This document shows positions 33,010-42,355 of a stretch of 64,000 nucleotides of DNA, piece after piece (within the stretch, counting starts at the first letter, position 1; every line of letters starts with the position of its first letter). Source of the stretch: Rahnella inusitata (GTDB lineage Bacteria > Pseudomonadota > Gammaproteobacteria > Enterobacterales > Enterobacteriaceae); the NCBI RefSeq assembly GCF_003263515.1, contig NZ_JYDE01000015.1:62001-126000 (forward strand), given 5' to 3'. Below the pieces are notes generated by a model. That model saw only the letters and a program-made list of their open reading frames with translations. It did no database searches and was not told where the DNA came from. A program made the translations under genes and the position numbers.

Positions 33010-34776
33010 ATGAATAAAACACGACAACAAGAACTTATCCGCTGGTTAAAACAACAAAGCTCACGCGCCAAAGGCTGGATCCGTCTGTCTATGATGCTGG
33101 GTCTACTTTCGGGTTTACTGATTCTGGCGCAGGCGTGGCTGATGGCCGGTCTGCTGCACAGCCTGATCATCCAGCACCCCCCCCGTGAGGCGTTGCTGCA
33201 AAGTTTCCTGCTGATGGCGCTGACCTTTGTGCTGCGCGCCGTGGTGACCTGGCTGCGTGAGCAGGTGGGCTTTATCTGCGGACGCGTGATTCGTCAGGAG
33301 ATGCGAAAGTTAGTTCTCGACCGTCTGGAAAAACTGGGGCCTGCATGGATCCAGGGCAAACCAGCGGGCAGCTGGGCGAGCATCATTCTGGAACAAATCG
33401 AAGATATGCAGGATTACTATGCCCGCTATCTGCCACAAATTGCCCTTGCGGGGATTATCCCGCTGCTGATTCTGGTCAGTATTTTCCCGATTAACTGGGC
33501 GGCGGGCATGATCCTGCTGGTCACTGCGCCACTTATTCCGGTGTTTATGGCGCTGGTCGGAATGGGCGCTGCGGATGCCAACCGCCGTAATTTTGTCGCG
33601 CTTGCACGTCTGAGCGGCAACTTTCTCGACAGCCTGCGCGGTCTCGATACCCTGCGTTTGTTCCATCGCGGCACGGCGGAAATTGATCAGATCAAACGCT
33701 CCACCGAAAGTTTCCGCGCACGTACGATGGATGTCCTGCGTCTGGCCTTTCTCTCTTCAGCCGTACTGGAATTTTTCGCTTCTATTTCTATCGCCGTGGT
33801 GGCGGTGTACTTCGGTTTCTCTTATCTCGGCGAACTGAATTTCGGCAGCTACGGCACGCCGGTTACCCTGTTTGCCGGTTTTCTGGTGCTGATCCTCGCG
33901 CCAGAGTTTTTCCAGCCGCTGCGTGATTTGGGCGCGTTTTATCACGCCAAAGCGCAGGCGGTGGGTGCTGCGGAAAGTCTGGTGACCTTCCTGACCGCTG
34001 AAAGTGCTGAAATGGGCGATGGCGACCAGAGCTGGCCACAGGGACAAAAAGTATCGCTGGAAGCCCGCAACCTCATCATTCAGTCACCGCAGGGTAAAAC
34101 ACTGGCCGGGCCGCTGACCTTTAACCTTCAGGCGGGGCAACGTATTGCGATTGTCGGGCTGAGTGGTGCAGGGAAAAGTTCCCTGTTAAATGCCCTGCTC
34201 GGCTTCCTGCCGTATCAGGGATCAATGACCGCAGGCGGCATTGAACTGAAAACCTTACGCAATGACGCGTGGCGCCAACAGCTGAGCTGGGTGGGCCAGA
34301 ATCCGCATCTGCCGGAACAAACGCTGCGGGCCAATATTCTGCTCAATCAGCCGGACGTCACCGGGCAGCAACTTCAGTCAGCCATTGACCGCGCCTACGT
34401 GAGCGAATTTTTACCTCTGCTGCCGCTGGGGTTGGAAACGGAGCTCGGCGACAGTGCCGCGCGTTTGTCAGTCGGTCAGGCCCAGCGGGTGGCCGTGGCC
34501 CGCGCCCTGCTCTCGCCATGCGAATTACTGTTGCTGGATGAACCGACCGCCAGCCTCGATGCCCACAGCGAAAAGCGCGTGATGAGCGCACTGAATGAAG
34601 CATCAAAAGCGCAGACGTCGATACTGGTCACGCATCAGCTGGAGGACACGCGAGACTACGACGAAATCTGGGTGATGGACCACGGCCAGATTGCTGAACG
34701 CGGCACCTATGCGCAGCTGGTTGCTCAGGGCGGACTCTTCGCCAGCCTGTTATCCCAGCGCAGTAAGGAGCTGTAA
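33010..34776 (+). CDS. cydD: ABC exporter subunit CydD (cytochrome bd assembly)
   Basis: This 588-residue half-transporter matches E. coli CydD. Six membrane helices fill the first 320 residues. The ATPase half carries Walker A GLSGAGKSS near 383, signature LSVGQAQRVAVARAL near 490 and Walker B CELLLLDEPTASLD. With CydC it forms the inner-membrane complex needed for cytochrome bd assembly; heme and thiol (glutathione, cysteine) transport have both been reported. It starts at ATG 33010. cydC begins two bases after its stop, so the pair is translationally linked. Confidence 0.96.
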   Translation: MNKTRQQELIRWLKQQSSRAKGWIRLSMMLGLLSGLLILAQAWLMAGLLHSLIIQHPPREALLQSFLLMALTFVLRAVVTWLREQVGFICGRVIRQEMRKLVLDRLEKLGPAWIQGKPAGSWASIILEQIEDMQDYYARYLPQIALAGIIPLLILVSIFPINWAAGMILLVTAPLIPVFMALVGMGAADANRRNFVALARLSGNFLDSLRGLDTLRLFHRGTAEIDQIKRSTESFRARTMDVLRLAFLSSAVLEFFASISIAVVAVYFGFSYLGELNFGSYGTPVTLFAGFLVLILAPEFFQPLRDLGAFYHAKAQAVGAAESLVTFLTAESAEMGDGDQSWPQGQKVSLEARNLIIQSPQGKTLAGPLTFNLQAGQRIAIVGLSGAGKSSLLNALLGFLPYQGSMTAGGIELKTLRNDAWRQQLSWVGQNPHLPEQTLRANILLNQPDVTGQQLQSAIDRAYVSEFLPLLPLGLETELGDSAARLSVGQAQRVAVARALLSPCELLLLDEPTASLDAHSEKRVMSALNEASKAQTSILVTHQLEDTRDYDEIWVMDHGQIAERGTYAQLVAQGGLFASLLSQRSKEL

Positions 34777-34778
34777 TC

Positions 34779-36500
34779 ATGAAAATTCTTCTGCCTTATC
34801 TCGCTTTGTATCGCCGTCACTGGTTCCGGCTGTCTTTGGGTGTGATTCTGGCCATCGTTACGCTGCTGGCCAGCATTGGCCTGCTGACACTCTCTGGCTG
34901 GTTCCTCGCGGCCTCTGCGGTCGCCGGTATCGCCGGTTTGTACACGTTCAACTACATGCTGCCCGCCGCGGGTGTGCGCGGTGCGGCGATTTTCCGCACC
35001 GCAGGTCGTTACGCTGAACGTCTGGTCAGCCACGACGCGACCTTTCGCGTGCTGGCGCATTTGCGGGTGTTCACTTTCACCAAAATTATGCCGCTGTCGC
35101 CGGGCGGTATTGCGCGATTCCGTCAGGCCGATCTCCTGAACCGTCTGGTCGCCGACGTGGATACGCTGGATCACCTGTATCTGCGCGTCATCTCGCCGCT
35201 GGTCAGCGCGCTGGTGGTGATTGTTCTGGTGACCTTTGGCCTGAGCTTTCTGGACGTCAAACTCGCACTGACACTCGGGGCGATTATGCTGGTTCTGATG
35301 TTGCTTCTGCCGGTGATTTTCTACCGTGCGGGGAAACCTGCCGGACGGGAGCTGACGGCCTTGCGCAGCGATTATCGCACGCAGCTGACCTCATGGTTAC
35401 AGGGGCAATCCGAGCTGGTGGTATTTGGCGCGCAGCCGCGTTTTCGCCAGCAACTAAATGATATCGAACGCCGCTGGATGTTGCGTCAGCAGCAGCAGGC
35501 GAAGCTGACCGGTCTGTCGCAGGCGATGGTGATTGCCGCAGCCGGTCTGACCGTGACGCTGATGTTGTGGCTGGCCGCAGGCGGGATCGGAACAATCGCC
35601 CAACCCGGCGCGCTGATTGCGCTGTTCGTGTTTACGCCGCTGGCCGCTTTCGAAGCTCTGGGGCCGGTTGCGGCAGCATTCCAGCATCTCGGGCAAGTTA
35701 TCGCCTCTGCGCAGCGCGTCAGCCAAATCATCAGTCAGCCTGCCGATGTGACTTTCCCGTCACAAGGCCCGGCTGCCGCTCAACAGGTGAGCCTGTCGCT
35801 CACTCACGTGAATTTCACTTATCCGGGGCAGCCGCTGCCGGTACTGAAAAACATTACGCTGGAGATTGCTGCGGGTGAGCACGTTGCCCTGCTCGGCCAG
35901 ACCGGCTGTGGGAAATCTACTTTGCTGCAATTGCTGACGCGCGGCTGGGATATCAACAGTGGCGCAATGAGCATTAACGGCCATGCAATCGCAGATTATG
36001 ATGAGGCTACGCTGCGCCAGATGATCACCGTGGTCAGCCAGCGCGTTCACATCTTCAACACCACACTGCGTGAAAACTTGCGCATGGCCTCGCCGCAAAG
36101 CTCTGATGAGCAAATTGCCGACGCGCTGAAACAGGTGGATCTGCACGTGCTACTCGAAGGCGAAGGCCTGAATGCCTGGCTGGGCGAAGGCGGACGTCAG
36201 CTGTCCGGCGGCGAACAGCGTCGCCTGGGTCTGGCCCGTGCGTTGCTGCATGATGCTCCGCTGTGGTTGCTCGATGAACCGACCGAGGGGCTGGATGCAG
36301 AAACGGAACACCATATTTTGGCGCTGTTGCACAAGCATTGTGATAATAAAACGCTACTCTTAGTGACGCACCGTTTACACGGTCTTGATAACCTCGACAG
36401 GATTTGCGTGATGGAGGAAGGCGAGATTGTCGAACAAGGCGATCATCAGACGTTAGCCGCCGCACAAGGCCGGTACGCGCGTTTTCTTGCGCGCACCTGA
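34779..36500 (+). CDS. cydC: ABC exporter subunit CydC (cytochrome bd assembly)
   Basis: This 573-residue partner of CydD has six N-terminal membrane helices, Walker A LLGQTGCGKST near 375, signature LSGGEQRRLGLARAL near 477 and Walker B LWLLDEPTEGLD. It begins MKILLPYLALYRRHWFRLSLG, as in E. coli. The heterodimer is required for both bd-type oxidase assembly and periplasmic redox balance. The cydD-cydC-aat-infA order is the standard enteric one, and aat follows after 54 bases. Confidence 0.96.
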   Translation: MKILLPYLALYRRHWFRLSLGVILAIVTLLASIGLLTLSGWFLAASAVAGIAGLYTFNYMLPAAGVRGAAIFRTAGRYAERLVSHDATFRVLAHLRVFTFTKIMPLSPGGIARFRQADLLNRLVADVDTLDHLYLRVISPLVSALVVIVLVTFGLSFLDVKLALTLGAIMLVLMLLLPVIFYRAGKPAGRELTALRSDYRTQLTSWLQGQSELVVFGAQPRFRQQLNDIERRWMLRQQQQAKLTGLSQAMVIAAAGLTVTLMLWLAAGGIGTIAQPGALIALFVFTPLAAFEALGPVAAAFQHLGQVIASAQRVSQIISQPADVTFPSQGPAAAQQVSLSLTHVNFTYPGQPLPVLKNITLEIAAGEHVALLGQTGCGKSTLLQLLTRGWDINSGAMSINGHAIADYDEATLRQMITVVSQRVHIFNTTLRENLRMASPQSSDEQIADALKQVDLHVLLEGEGLNAWLGEGGRQLSGGEQRRLGLARALLHDAPLWLLDEPTEGLDAETEHHILALLHKHCDNKTLLLVTHRLHGLDNLDRICVMEEGEIVEQGDHQTLAAAQGRYARFLART

Positions 36501-36554
36501 GAGGTCTGTCCCTGAATTATGTGGCGACCCGTGAGTCGCCGGATAAGGAGATCT

Positions 36555-37289
36555 ATGCGGTTAGTTAAGCTCGAGGCCAGTTCTGTTCATTTTCCGGATC
36601 CTGATTCTGCATTACAGGATCCCAACGGCCTGCTGGCTATCGGCGGCGACCTCACGTCGCCGCGTCTGCTTTCCGCTTATCAGCACGGGATTTTTCCCTG
36701 GTTTGAACCCGGTGAAATGATCCTCTGGTGGTCACCCGACCCGCGGGCTATTTTAGTGCCCGAAGAACGCCATATCAGCCGCAGCTTACAGAAATTTATG
36801 CGTAAAATGCCTTTCCGTTTTACGCTCAATCGCTGCTTTGAAAAGGTGATACACGCGTGTGCAATTGAACGGGAAGATGGCACCTGGATCGGACCCCTGG
36901 TTCAGCGTGGTTATCAGGAATTGCACGAAGCCGGACACGCCCATTCACTTGAAGTCTGGGAAGGCGATGAGTTGGTTGGCGGTTTGTACGGCGTTTCAGT
37001 CGGCAGGCTATTTTGCGGCGAGTCCATGTTTAGCCGCCGTGAAAATGCCTCAAAGTGCGCGCTGATGATGTTTTGCCAACATTTTTCCCGCAATGGTGGA
37101 GAACTGATTGACTGTCAGGTGCTCAACCCTCACACTGCGTCGCTGGGTGCGAGAGAGATCCCCCGCCGCCAATTTTTGCAGCAGTTATCCGAACTTTCGC
37201 AACGCGCGTTAGCACCGGATTGCTGGTTGCCACAAGACTTATCCCCACATGATGAAGACCTGCCGGTGTTCCCGAAGGATAGGGAATAG
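36555..37289 (+). CDS. aat: Leucyl/phenylalanyl-tRNA--protein transferase
   Basis: This 244-residue enzyme adds Leu or Phe to N-terminal Lys or Arg of proteins, creating N-degrons. Conserved pieces are [21 protein letters not shown] (residues 15-35), [19 protein letters not shown] (about 48-66) and [13 protein letters not shown] (about 155-167). Start ATG 36555 has AAGGAG seven bases upstream; the frame opens earlier at 36519. Its products are delivered by ClpS to ClpAP, whose genes are in this same window (clpA, clpS). Confidence 0.96.
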   Translation: MRLVKLEASSVHFPDPDSALQDPNGLLAIGGDLTSPRLLSAYQHGIFPWFEPGEMILWWSPDPRAILVPEERHISRSLQKFMRKMPFRFTLNRCFEKVIHACAIEREDGTWIGPLVQRGYQELHEAGHAHSLEVWEGDELVGGLYGVSVGRLFCGESMFSRRENASKCALMMFCQHFSRNGGELIDCQVLNPHTASLGAREIPRRQFLQQLSELSQRALAPDCWLPQDLSPHDEDLPVFPKDRE

Positions 37290-37311
37290 GTGCGGTCATG
37301 AACCATACTTC

Positions 37312-37340
37312 TTTACATAATGTGGGTTTTTCGGCATTAT
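37312..37340 (+). promoter_or_regulatory. Sigma-70 promoter for infA
   Basis: TTTACA (37312-37317) and CATTAT (37335-37340) are separated by 17 bases, giving a start near 37347 and a 36-nt leader to infA. Confidence 0.6.
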
Positions 37341-37364
37341 CTTGCCGGTTAAAAACTATGGTAG

Positions 37365-37601
<237 letters not shown>

Positions 37602-37653
37602 TAAACGGCTCACTCATCGCTGATTTTCCGGCGATACCTGAGGATACCCTCTT

Positions 37654-37682
37654 CGCCCTTCCTGCAGTTGCAAGGGCGTTTT
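37654..37682 (+). terminator. Intrinsic terminator after infA
   Basis: A CGCCCTT/AAGGGCG stem with a further CTGCAG self-complementary loop region is followed by four T residues. Confidence 0.75.
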
Positions 37683-37770
37683 GTGGTATCCGCAATTCGG
37701 CATTTTGTTTCATTATCCTTTCTGCTTATTCCTCACTAACTCACGTTTCATAAAGAATTTTCAGAAAGAA

Positions 37771-37798
37771 AAAAGGCGATGTTTTCACATCGCCTTTT
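37771..37798 (-). terminator. Bidirectional intrinsic terminator after clpA
   Basis: A 12-bp perfect stem (AAAAGGCGATGT and complement) with loop TTTC and A/T runs on both sides lies 38 bases after the clpA stop. Confidence 0.9.
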
Positions 37799-37835
37799 GT
37801 TTGCCTGAAGCTTTTCAGCTTATCTCAGCAGCGGA

Positions 37836-40118
37836 TCAATGCACCGCGCCTTCCGGCTTTTTCTTCTGCGCACTCATGAAGTGGTAAGTCAGCTTATCGG
37901 CTTCCTTATCCAGCGCTACCGACACCGAACCGCCATCCACCAGTGAACCAAACAGCAGCTCGTTGGCGAGAGGTTTTTTCAGGTTTTCCTGCACGATACG
38001 TGTCATCGGACGCGCACCCATCGCACGATCGTAACCTTTCACGGTCAGCCAGTCGCGGGCTTCATCGCTGACTTCCAGCGAAACGCCTTTAGCATCCAGT
38101 TGCGCCTGCAGTTCGACAATAAATTTGTCGACTACCAGCTGGATAACTTCCGTAGACAGATGGTTGAACCAGATCACGTTGTCCAGACGGTTACGGAATT
38201 CTGGCGTAAACACTTTCTTGATCTCTTCCATAGCGTCAGGACTGTTGTCCTGATGAATGAGGCCAATAGATTTACGTTCGGTTTCACGCACACCGGCGTT
38301 GGTGGTCATGACCAGAATCACGTTACGGAAATCGGCTTTGCGCCCGTTGTTATCGGTCAGCGTACCGTTGTCCATGACCTGCAACAGCAGGTTGAAGACA
38401 TCCGGGTGCGCTTTCTCGATTTCATCGAGCAGCACAACGGAGTGAGGATGTTTCAATACCGCATCCGTCAGCAAGCCGCCCTGATCAAAACCGACATAGC
38501 CAGGAGGCGCACCGATCAAACGGCTGACCGTGTGACGCTCCATGTATTCGGACATATCAAAACGCAACAGTTCGATATCCAGCGCTTTGGCGAGCTGTAC
38601 CGTGACTTCGGTTTTACCCACACCGGTAGGACCGGCGAACAGGAACGAACCGACCGGCTTGCGATCCTGACCCAAACCTGCGCGGCTCATTTTGATCGCT
38701 TCTGTCAGAGCTTCGATGGCAGGATCCTGCCCGAAGACCAGCATTTTCAGGCGGTCGCCCAGATTTTTCAGCACATCGCGATCGGTCGCAGACACGGTTT
38801 TTTCCGGAATGCGGGCGATACGCGCCACCACACTTTCGATATCGCTGACGTTAACGGTTTTCTTGCGTTTGCTGACCGGCATTAACCGGCTGCGCGCGCC
38901 CGCTTCATCAATGACGTCGATAGCTTTGTCCGGCAGATGACGGTCATTGATGTACTTGACCGACAACTCCACCGCCGCACGCACCGCTTTCGCGGTATAG
39001 CGGACATCATGGTGCGCTTCATATTTGGTTTTCAGGCCATTGATGATCTGCACGGTTTCTTCGACGGTTGGCTCAACAATATCGATTTTCTGGAAGCGAC
39101 GCGCCAGAGCACGGTCTTTCTCGAAGATATTGCTAAATTCCTGATACGTCGTGGAACCAATCACCCGGATCTTGCCGCTCGACAGCAACGGTTTGATGAG
39201 GTTTGCCGCATCCACCTGACCGCCGGACGCCGCACCGGCACCGATAATCGTATGGATTTCATCAATAAACAGGATGCTGTTCTTATCCTGCTCCAGTTGT
39301 TTCAGCAGTGATTTGAAACGTTTTTCGAAATCACCGCGGTACTTGGTGCCCGCCAGCAAAGAGCCGATATCAAGAGAATACAGAGTGCAGTCGGCCATCA
39401 CTTCCGGCACGTCGCCCTGCTCGATTCGCCATGCAAGACCTTCAGCAATCGCGGTTTTCCCGACGCCGGATTCGCCCACCAGAAGCGGGTTGTTTTTGCG
39501 GCGACGGCAGAGCACCTGAATGGCGCGCTCCAGTTCTTTGTCACGGCCAATCAGCGGATCAATGCCACCAACACGCGCTAACTGGTTAAGATTAGTGGTG
39601 AAGTTCTCCATACGATCTTCCCCCGCCGACTGCTCTTCGTTAACTGGGTTTTCCGCATTGTTTGGCGCCTGGCTGCCCGATTCATCTTTACGGGTGCCGT
39701 GCGAAATAAAGTTCACCACATCAAGGCGGCTGACATCATGTTTGCGCAGGAGATAGGCGGCCTGAGATTCCTGTTCGCTGAAAATCGCGACCAGTACATT
39801 AGCGCCGGACACTTCGCTGCGGCCAGAAGATTGCACATGGAATACCGCACGTTGCAGAACGCGCTGGAAACTCAGCGTAGGCTGGGTGTCACGTTCCTCT
39901 TCACTGGCAGGTAAGGTGGGTGTGGTTTGCTCGATGAAGGCTTCCAGTTCCTGGCGTAATGCCACCAGATCAACTGTACAAGCTTCAAGCGCTTCACGGG
40001 CAGCAGGGTTGCTGAGCAACGCCAGCAACAGGTGCTCCACGGTCATAAACTCATGCCGGTGCTCACGGGCTCTTGCGAAAGCCATGTTGAGACTGAGTTC
40101 AAGTTCTTGATTGAGCAT
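37836..40118 (-). CDS. clpA: ATP-dependent Clp protease ATP-binding subunit ClpA
   Basis: This 760-residue HSP100 unfoldase (758 in E. coli) has an N-domain (1-145) that binds ClpS, a D1 ATPase with Walker A GESGVGKTA near 215, and a D2 ATPase with Walker A GPTGVGKTE near 496. It also has the IGL loop (ERKSIGLIHQD near 617) that docks on ClpP. Start ATG 40118 (MLNQELELSLNMAF) sits six bases after GGAGG; a GTG six bases upstream is in frame but less well spaced. It is transcribed after clpS, 27 bases away. Confidence 0.97.
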   Translation of the reverse strand: MLNQELELSLNMAFARAREHRHEFMTVEHLLLALLSNPAAREALEACTVDLVALRQELEAFIEQTTPTLPASEEERDTQPTLSFQRVLQRAVFHVQSSGRSEVSGANVLVAIFSEQESQAAYLLRKHDVSRLDVVNFISHGTRKDESGSQAPNNAENPVNEEQSAGEDRMENFTTNLNQLARVGGIDPLIGRDKELERAIQVLCRRRKNNPLLVGESGVGKTAIAEGLAWRIEQGDVPEVMADCTLYSLDIGSLLAGTKYRGDFEKRFKSLLKQLEQDKNSILFIDEIHTIIGAGAASGGQVDAANLIKPLLSSGKIRVIGSTTYQEFSNIFEKDRALARRFQKIDIVEPTVEETVQIINGLKTKYEAHHDVRYTAKAVRAAVELSVKYINDRHLPDKAIDVIDEAGARSRLMPVSKRKKTVNVSDIESVVARIARIPEKTVSATDRDVLKNLGDRLKMLVFGQDPAIEALTEAIKMSRAGLGQDRKPVGSFLFAGPTGVGKTEVTVQLAKALDIELLRFDMSEYMERHTVSRLIGAPPGYVGFDQGGLLTDAVLKHPHSVVLLDEIEKAHPDVFNLLLQVMDNGTLTDNNGRKADFRNVILVMTTNAGVRETERKSIGLIHQDNSPDAMEEIKKVFTPEFRNRLDNVIWFNHLSTEVIQLVVDKFIVELQAQLDAKGVSLEVSDEARDWLTVKGYDRAMGARPMTRIVQENLKKPLANELLFGSLVDGGSVSVALDKEADKLTYHFMSAQKKKPEGAVH

Positions 40119-40145
40119 AGGCACCTCCCAAATAGATTGCCTTAA

Positions 40146-40466
40146 TCAGGCTTTTTCCAGCGTACACAGCAACGGATGCTCATTCTCCTTGGCGTACTCA
40201 TTTACGTGTGCGACCTTGGTTTCGGCGACTTCGGCGGTATAAACGCCGCATATCGCTTTGCCTCTATAGTGCACCTGGAGCATCAGTTGCGTTGCACGTT
40301 CAATATCATAAGAAAAGAACTTTTGCAGAACGTCAATCACAAATTCCATTGGAGTGTAATCGTCGTTGTTTAATATAACTTTATACATAGATGGCGGTTT
40401 TACCTCATCCTTTTGCTTATTCGCCGTCAAATGTTCAAAATTTAGCCAGTCTTGTTTGTCGCCCAT
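40146..40466 (-). CDS. clpS: ATP-dependent Clp protease adaptor ClpS
   Basis: This 106-residue N-recognin matches E. coli ClpS. The core [20 protein letters not shown] (residues 24-43) includes the [10 protein letters not shown] pocket that binds N-terminal Leu, Phe, Tyr or Trp; [21 protein letters not shown] follows. It hands N-degron substrates, including those made by Aat, to ClpAP. It precedes clpA on the same strand and is divergent from cspD. Confidence 0.97.
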   Translation of the reverse strand: MGDKQDWLNFEHLTANKQKDEVKPPSMYKVILNNDDYTPMEFVIDVLQKFFSYDIERATQLMLQVHYRGKAICGVYTAEVAETKVAHVNEYAKENEHPLLCTLEKA

Positions 40467-40856
40467 TGCCTGCTCATCACCTGTAAAGATCGTATTGGAT
40501 GCTAAATACCTGACGTGAAAGCGTTCTGCGGGGCTTCACCAGGTTATTTCCCCATTTTACCATCTCTTGCATCACAGCGCCGCTGCACAAAATGTCCTCT
40601 TTGCCATCAGCCCCGCGGGCATAAATTTAACAAAATATGCCAATAGCGTTACCTGCTTCAAAGTTTGGTTATCTGATCCCTGATGACAAATGCCGTTCCC
40701 TTGATCTCTAACCCGATTCCACTAGAGTGTAAATTCGTGAGTTGGACGTCTTTTGAGCAGGTTTTTATCCGCCGCGTTCTCGCCCTCCCGCTCATTCAAC
40801 TGGCTTTAAAACTCTTTACTACACTACCAGCCGAGTCATAAGAGGGATGAAGAAGC
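40467..40856. other. clpS-cspD divergent intergenic region
   Basis: This 390-base region must hold the clpS promoter (minus) and the cspD promoter (plus; a weak -10-like TACACT is at 40820-40825 without a clear -35). I see no open frame, RNA gene or repeat in it. Confidence 0.6.
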
Positions 40857-41078
40857 ATGCTGACGGGTACTGTTAAATGGTTCAATAATGCTAAAGGCTT
40901 TGGCTTCATCTGCCCGCAAAATGGCGGTGAAGACATTTTTGCCCACTACTCCACGATTCAGATGGAGGGCTACCGGACGTTAAAGGCAGGCCAGCAGGTC
41001 AACTTTGATGTTCATGAAGGCCCAAAGGGGAATCATGCCAGCCTCATTATTCCAGTGGAAAGTGAAGTGGTCGCCTGA
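40857..41078 (+). CDS. cspD: Cold-shock-like protein CspD
   Basis: This 73-residue cold-shock-domain protein has RNP1 KGFGFI and RNP2-like DIFAHY motifs. It matches E. coli CspD, which binds single-stranded DNA and inhibits replication in stationary phase rather than responding to cold. It begins MLTGTVKWFNNAKGFGF, divergent from clpS as in E. coli, and a terminator follows 32 bases after its stop. Confidence 0.96.
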   Translation: MLTGTVKWFNNAKGFGFICPQNGGEDIFAHYSTIQMEGYRTLKAGQQVNFDVHEGPKGNHASLIIPVESEVVA

Positions 41079-41110
41079 CCGGTTCTCTTTTGTCCGAACG
41101 ATTAAAAGCC

Positions 41111-41142
41111 AATGCCGGTCACTCACTGACTGGCATTTTTTA
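41111..41142 (+). terminator. Intrinsic terminator after cspD
   Basis: An 11-bp stem with one G-U wobble (AATGCCGGTCA/TGACTGGCATT) and a 5-base loop is followed by a T-run. Confidence 0.85.
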
Positions 41143-41365
41143 TTTATGGGGGAGAATGCCTCAGGCTTCAAGTCCTCGGTGCAAATTAAAGTACATTTTT
41201 TAGACACCGATTGCTAAGACACGACACAAAACAAATTAAATCTAAACACAATCTCAACAAATCGCGTTCATTCCCTTCATAATTTTCCCCGTTGCACACC
41301 GGTTTATTGTTGCCCTGTTGAAATAGCCGTTATTGAAATCCGGCCCGATATAACAGGTAAATACC

Positions 41366-42355
41366 ATGACGACATTCAGTTACCCTTGCGAAGAAAAGGC
41401 TCCTCTTTCCGGCCTTCAGTTGATGACGGCGTTGCTTTCCCAGCGTCTGGTGCCTGGACCGTCGTGGAAATTGCCGCGCTACCGTTTTAAATTTTTATTC
41501 CGCGCGCTGACCCAGCCACGTCGCACGTTTGGCCTGCTGGATTATCTGGCTCATCACCCGCAACGCGATGAGATCCTGACTGCGCAGCCGAGCCTGCCGT
41601 GCAAATTGCATCGTGTTTATCAGGCGTCCAATATCACCCCAGAAGAGGCGATGAAGCGCATCACCGATCACTACGACATGATCGGCCACTGCCTGCCGGA
41701 GGCGATTAACCACGGCTATCTGAATAAAAAACCGATGGCGATCGCCACCCTGACCGGCAAAGAAGAGCAGCGTTACGCGATCACCTTTAACTCTGTCAGC
41801 CGTCTGGATAAAGAAGGTGAAGCCACATTGATCTTCAACAATCCGCAGGGCGAACCGATCGCTATCGTGACCTTCTCTTTCATCTATTATCAAGGCCAGC
41901 CAACGTTGTTCATTGGCGCACTTCAGGGCCCGAAAGCACAGGTTGATCATCAGGAAATCCAGAAAGCGACCAAAGCCTGCCACGGTTTATTTCCGAAACG
42001 TCTGGTGATTGAAGCGCTGACCACGCTGGCAGAGCTGGCGGGCATGTCGCAGATTGTCGCGGTGGGAAATCACACGCACATCTACGAAAACCCGCGCTAC
42101 AAAAAGCGTAAAGGTATGGTATATGCCGACTACGACAGCTTCTGGGAAACCATGGAGGCGAAACAGGGCGAAGACGGTTATTTCCATCTGCCGCGTCAGA
42201 TAGCCCACCGGCCGCTGGAAGAGATCGCCAGTAAACGTCGCGCAGAATACCGCCGCCGTTACCAGCTGTTAGATGATTTGGAAAGCCAGATCCGTCAGAC
42301 ATTTTCCAGCGGACATGGTCACCAGATCATTGTTGAAGAGAACCGCGCAGCCTAA
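41366..42355 (+). CDS. VirK/YbjX family protein (DUF535)
   Basis: This 329-residue protein belongs to the VirK/YbjX (DUF535) family. Conserved blocks are LPCKLHRVYQ near 88, RYAITFNSVSRLDKEGEATLIF near 136, and FIGALQGPKA...LFPKRLVIEALTTLAE around 190-225. It ends with a basic, arginine-rich helix. It has no membrane segment or signal peptide. Family members affect virulence and resistance to antimicrobial peptides in Shigella and Salmonella; the biochemistry is unknown. E. coli has ybjX in this neighbourhood too, but with macA-macB between it and cspD; those are absent here. Its stop codon overlaps the ybjD stop on the other strand by four bases. Confidence 0.88.
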   Translation: MTTFSYPCEEKAPLSGLQLMTALLSQRLVPGPSWKLPRYRFKFLFRALTQPRRTFGLLDYLAHHPQRDEILTAQPSLPCKLHRVYQASNITPEEAMKRITDHYDMIGHCLPEAINHGYLNKKPMAIATLTGKEEQRYAITFNSVSRLDKEGEATLIFNNPQGEPIAIVTFSFIYYQGQPTLFIGALQGPKAQVDHQEIQKATKACHGLFPKRLVIEALTTLAELAGMSQIVAVGNHTHIYENPRYKKRKGMVYADYDSFWETMEAKQGEDGYFHLPRQIAHRPLEEIASKRRAEYRRRYQLLDDLESQIRQTFSSGHGHQIIVEENRAA

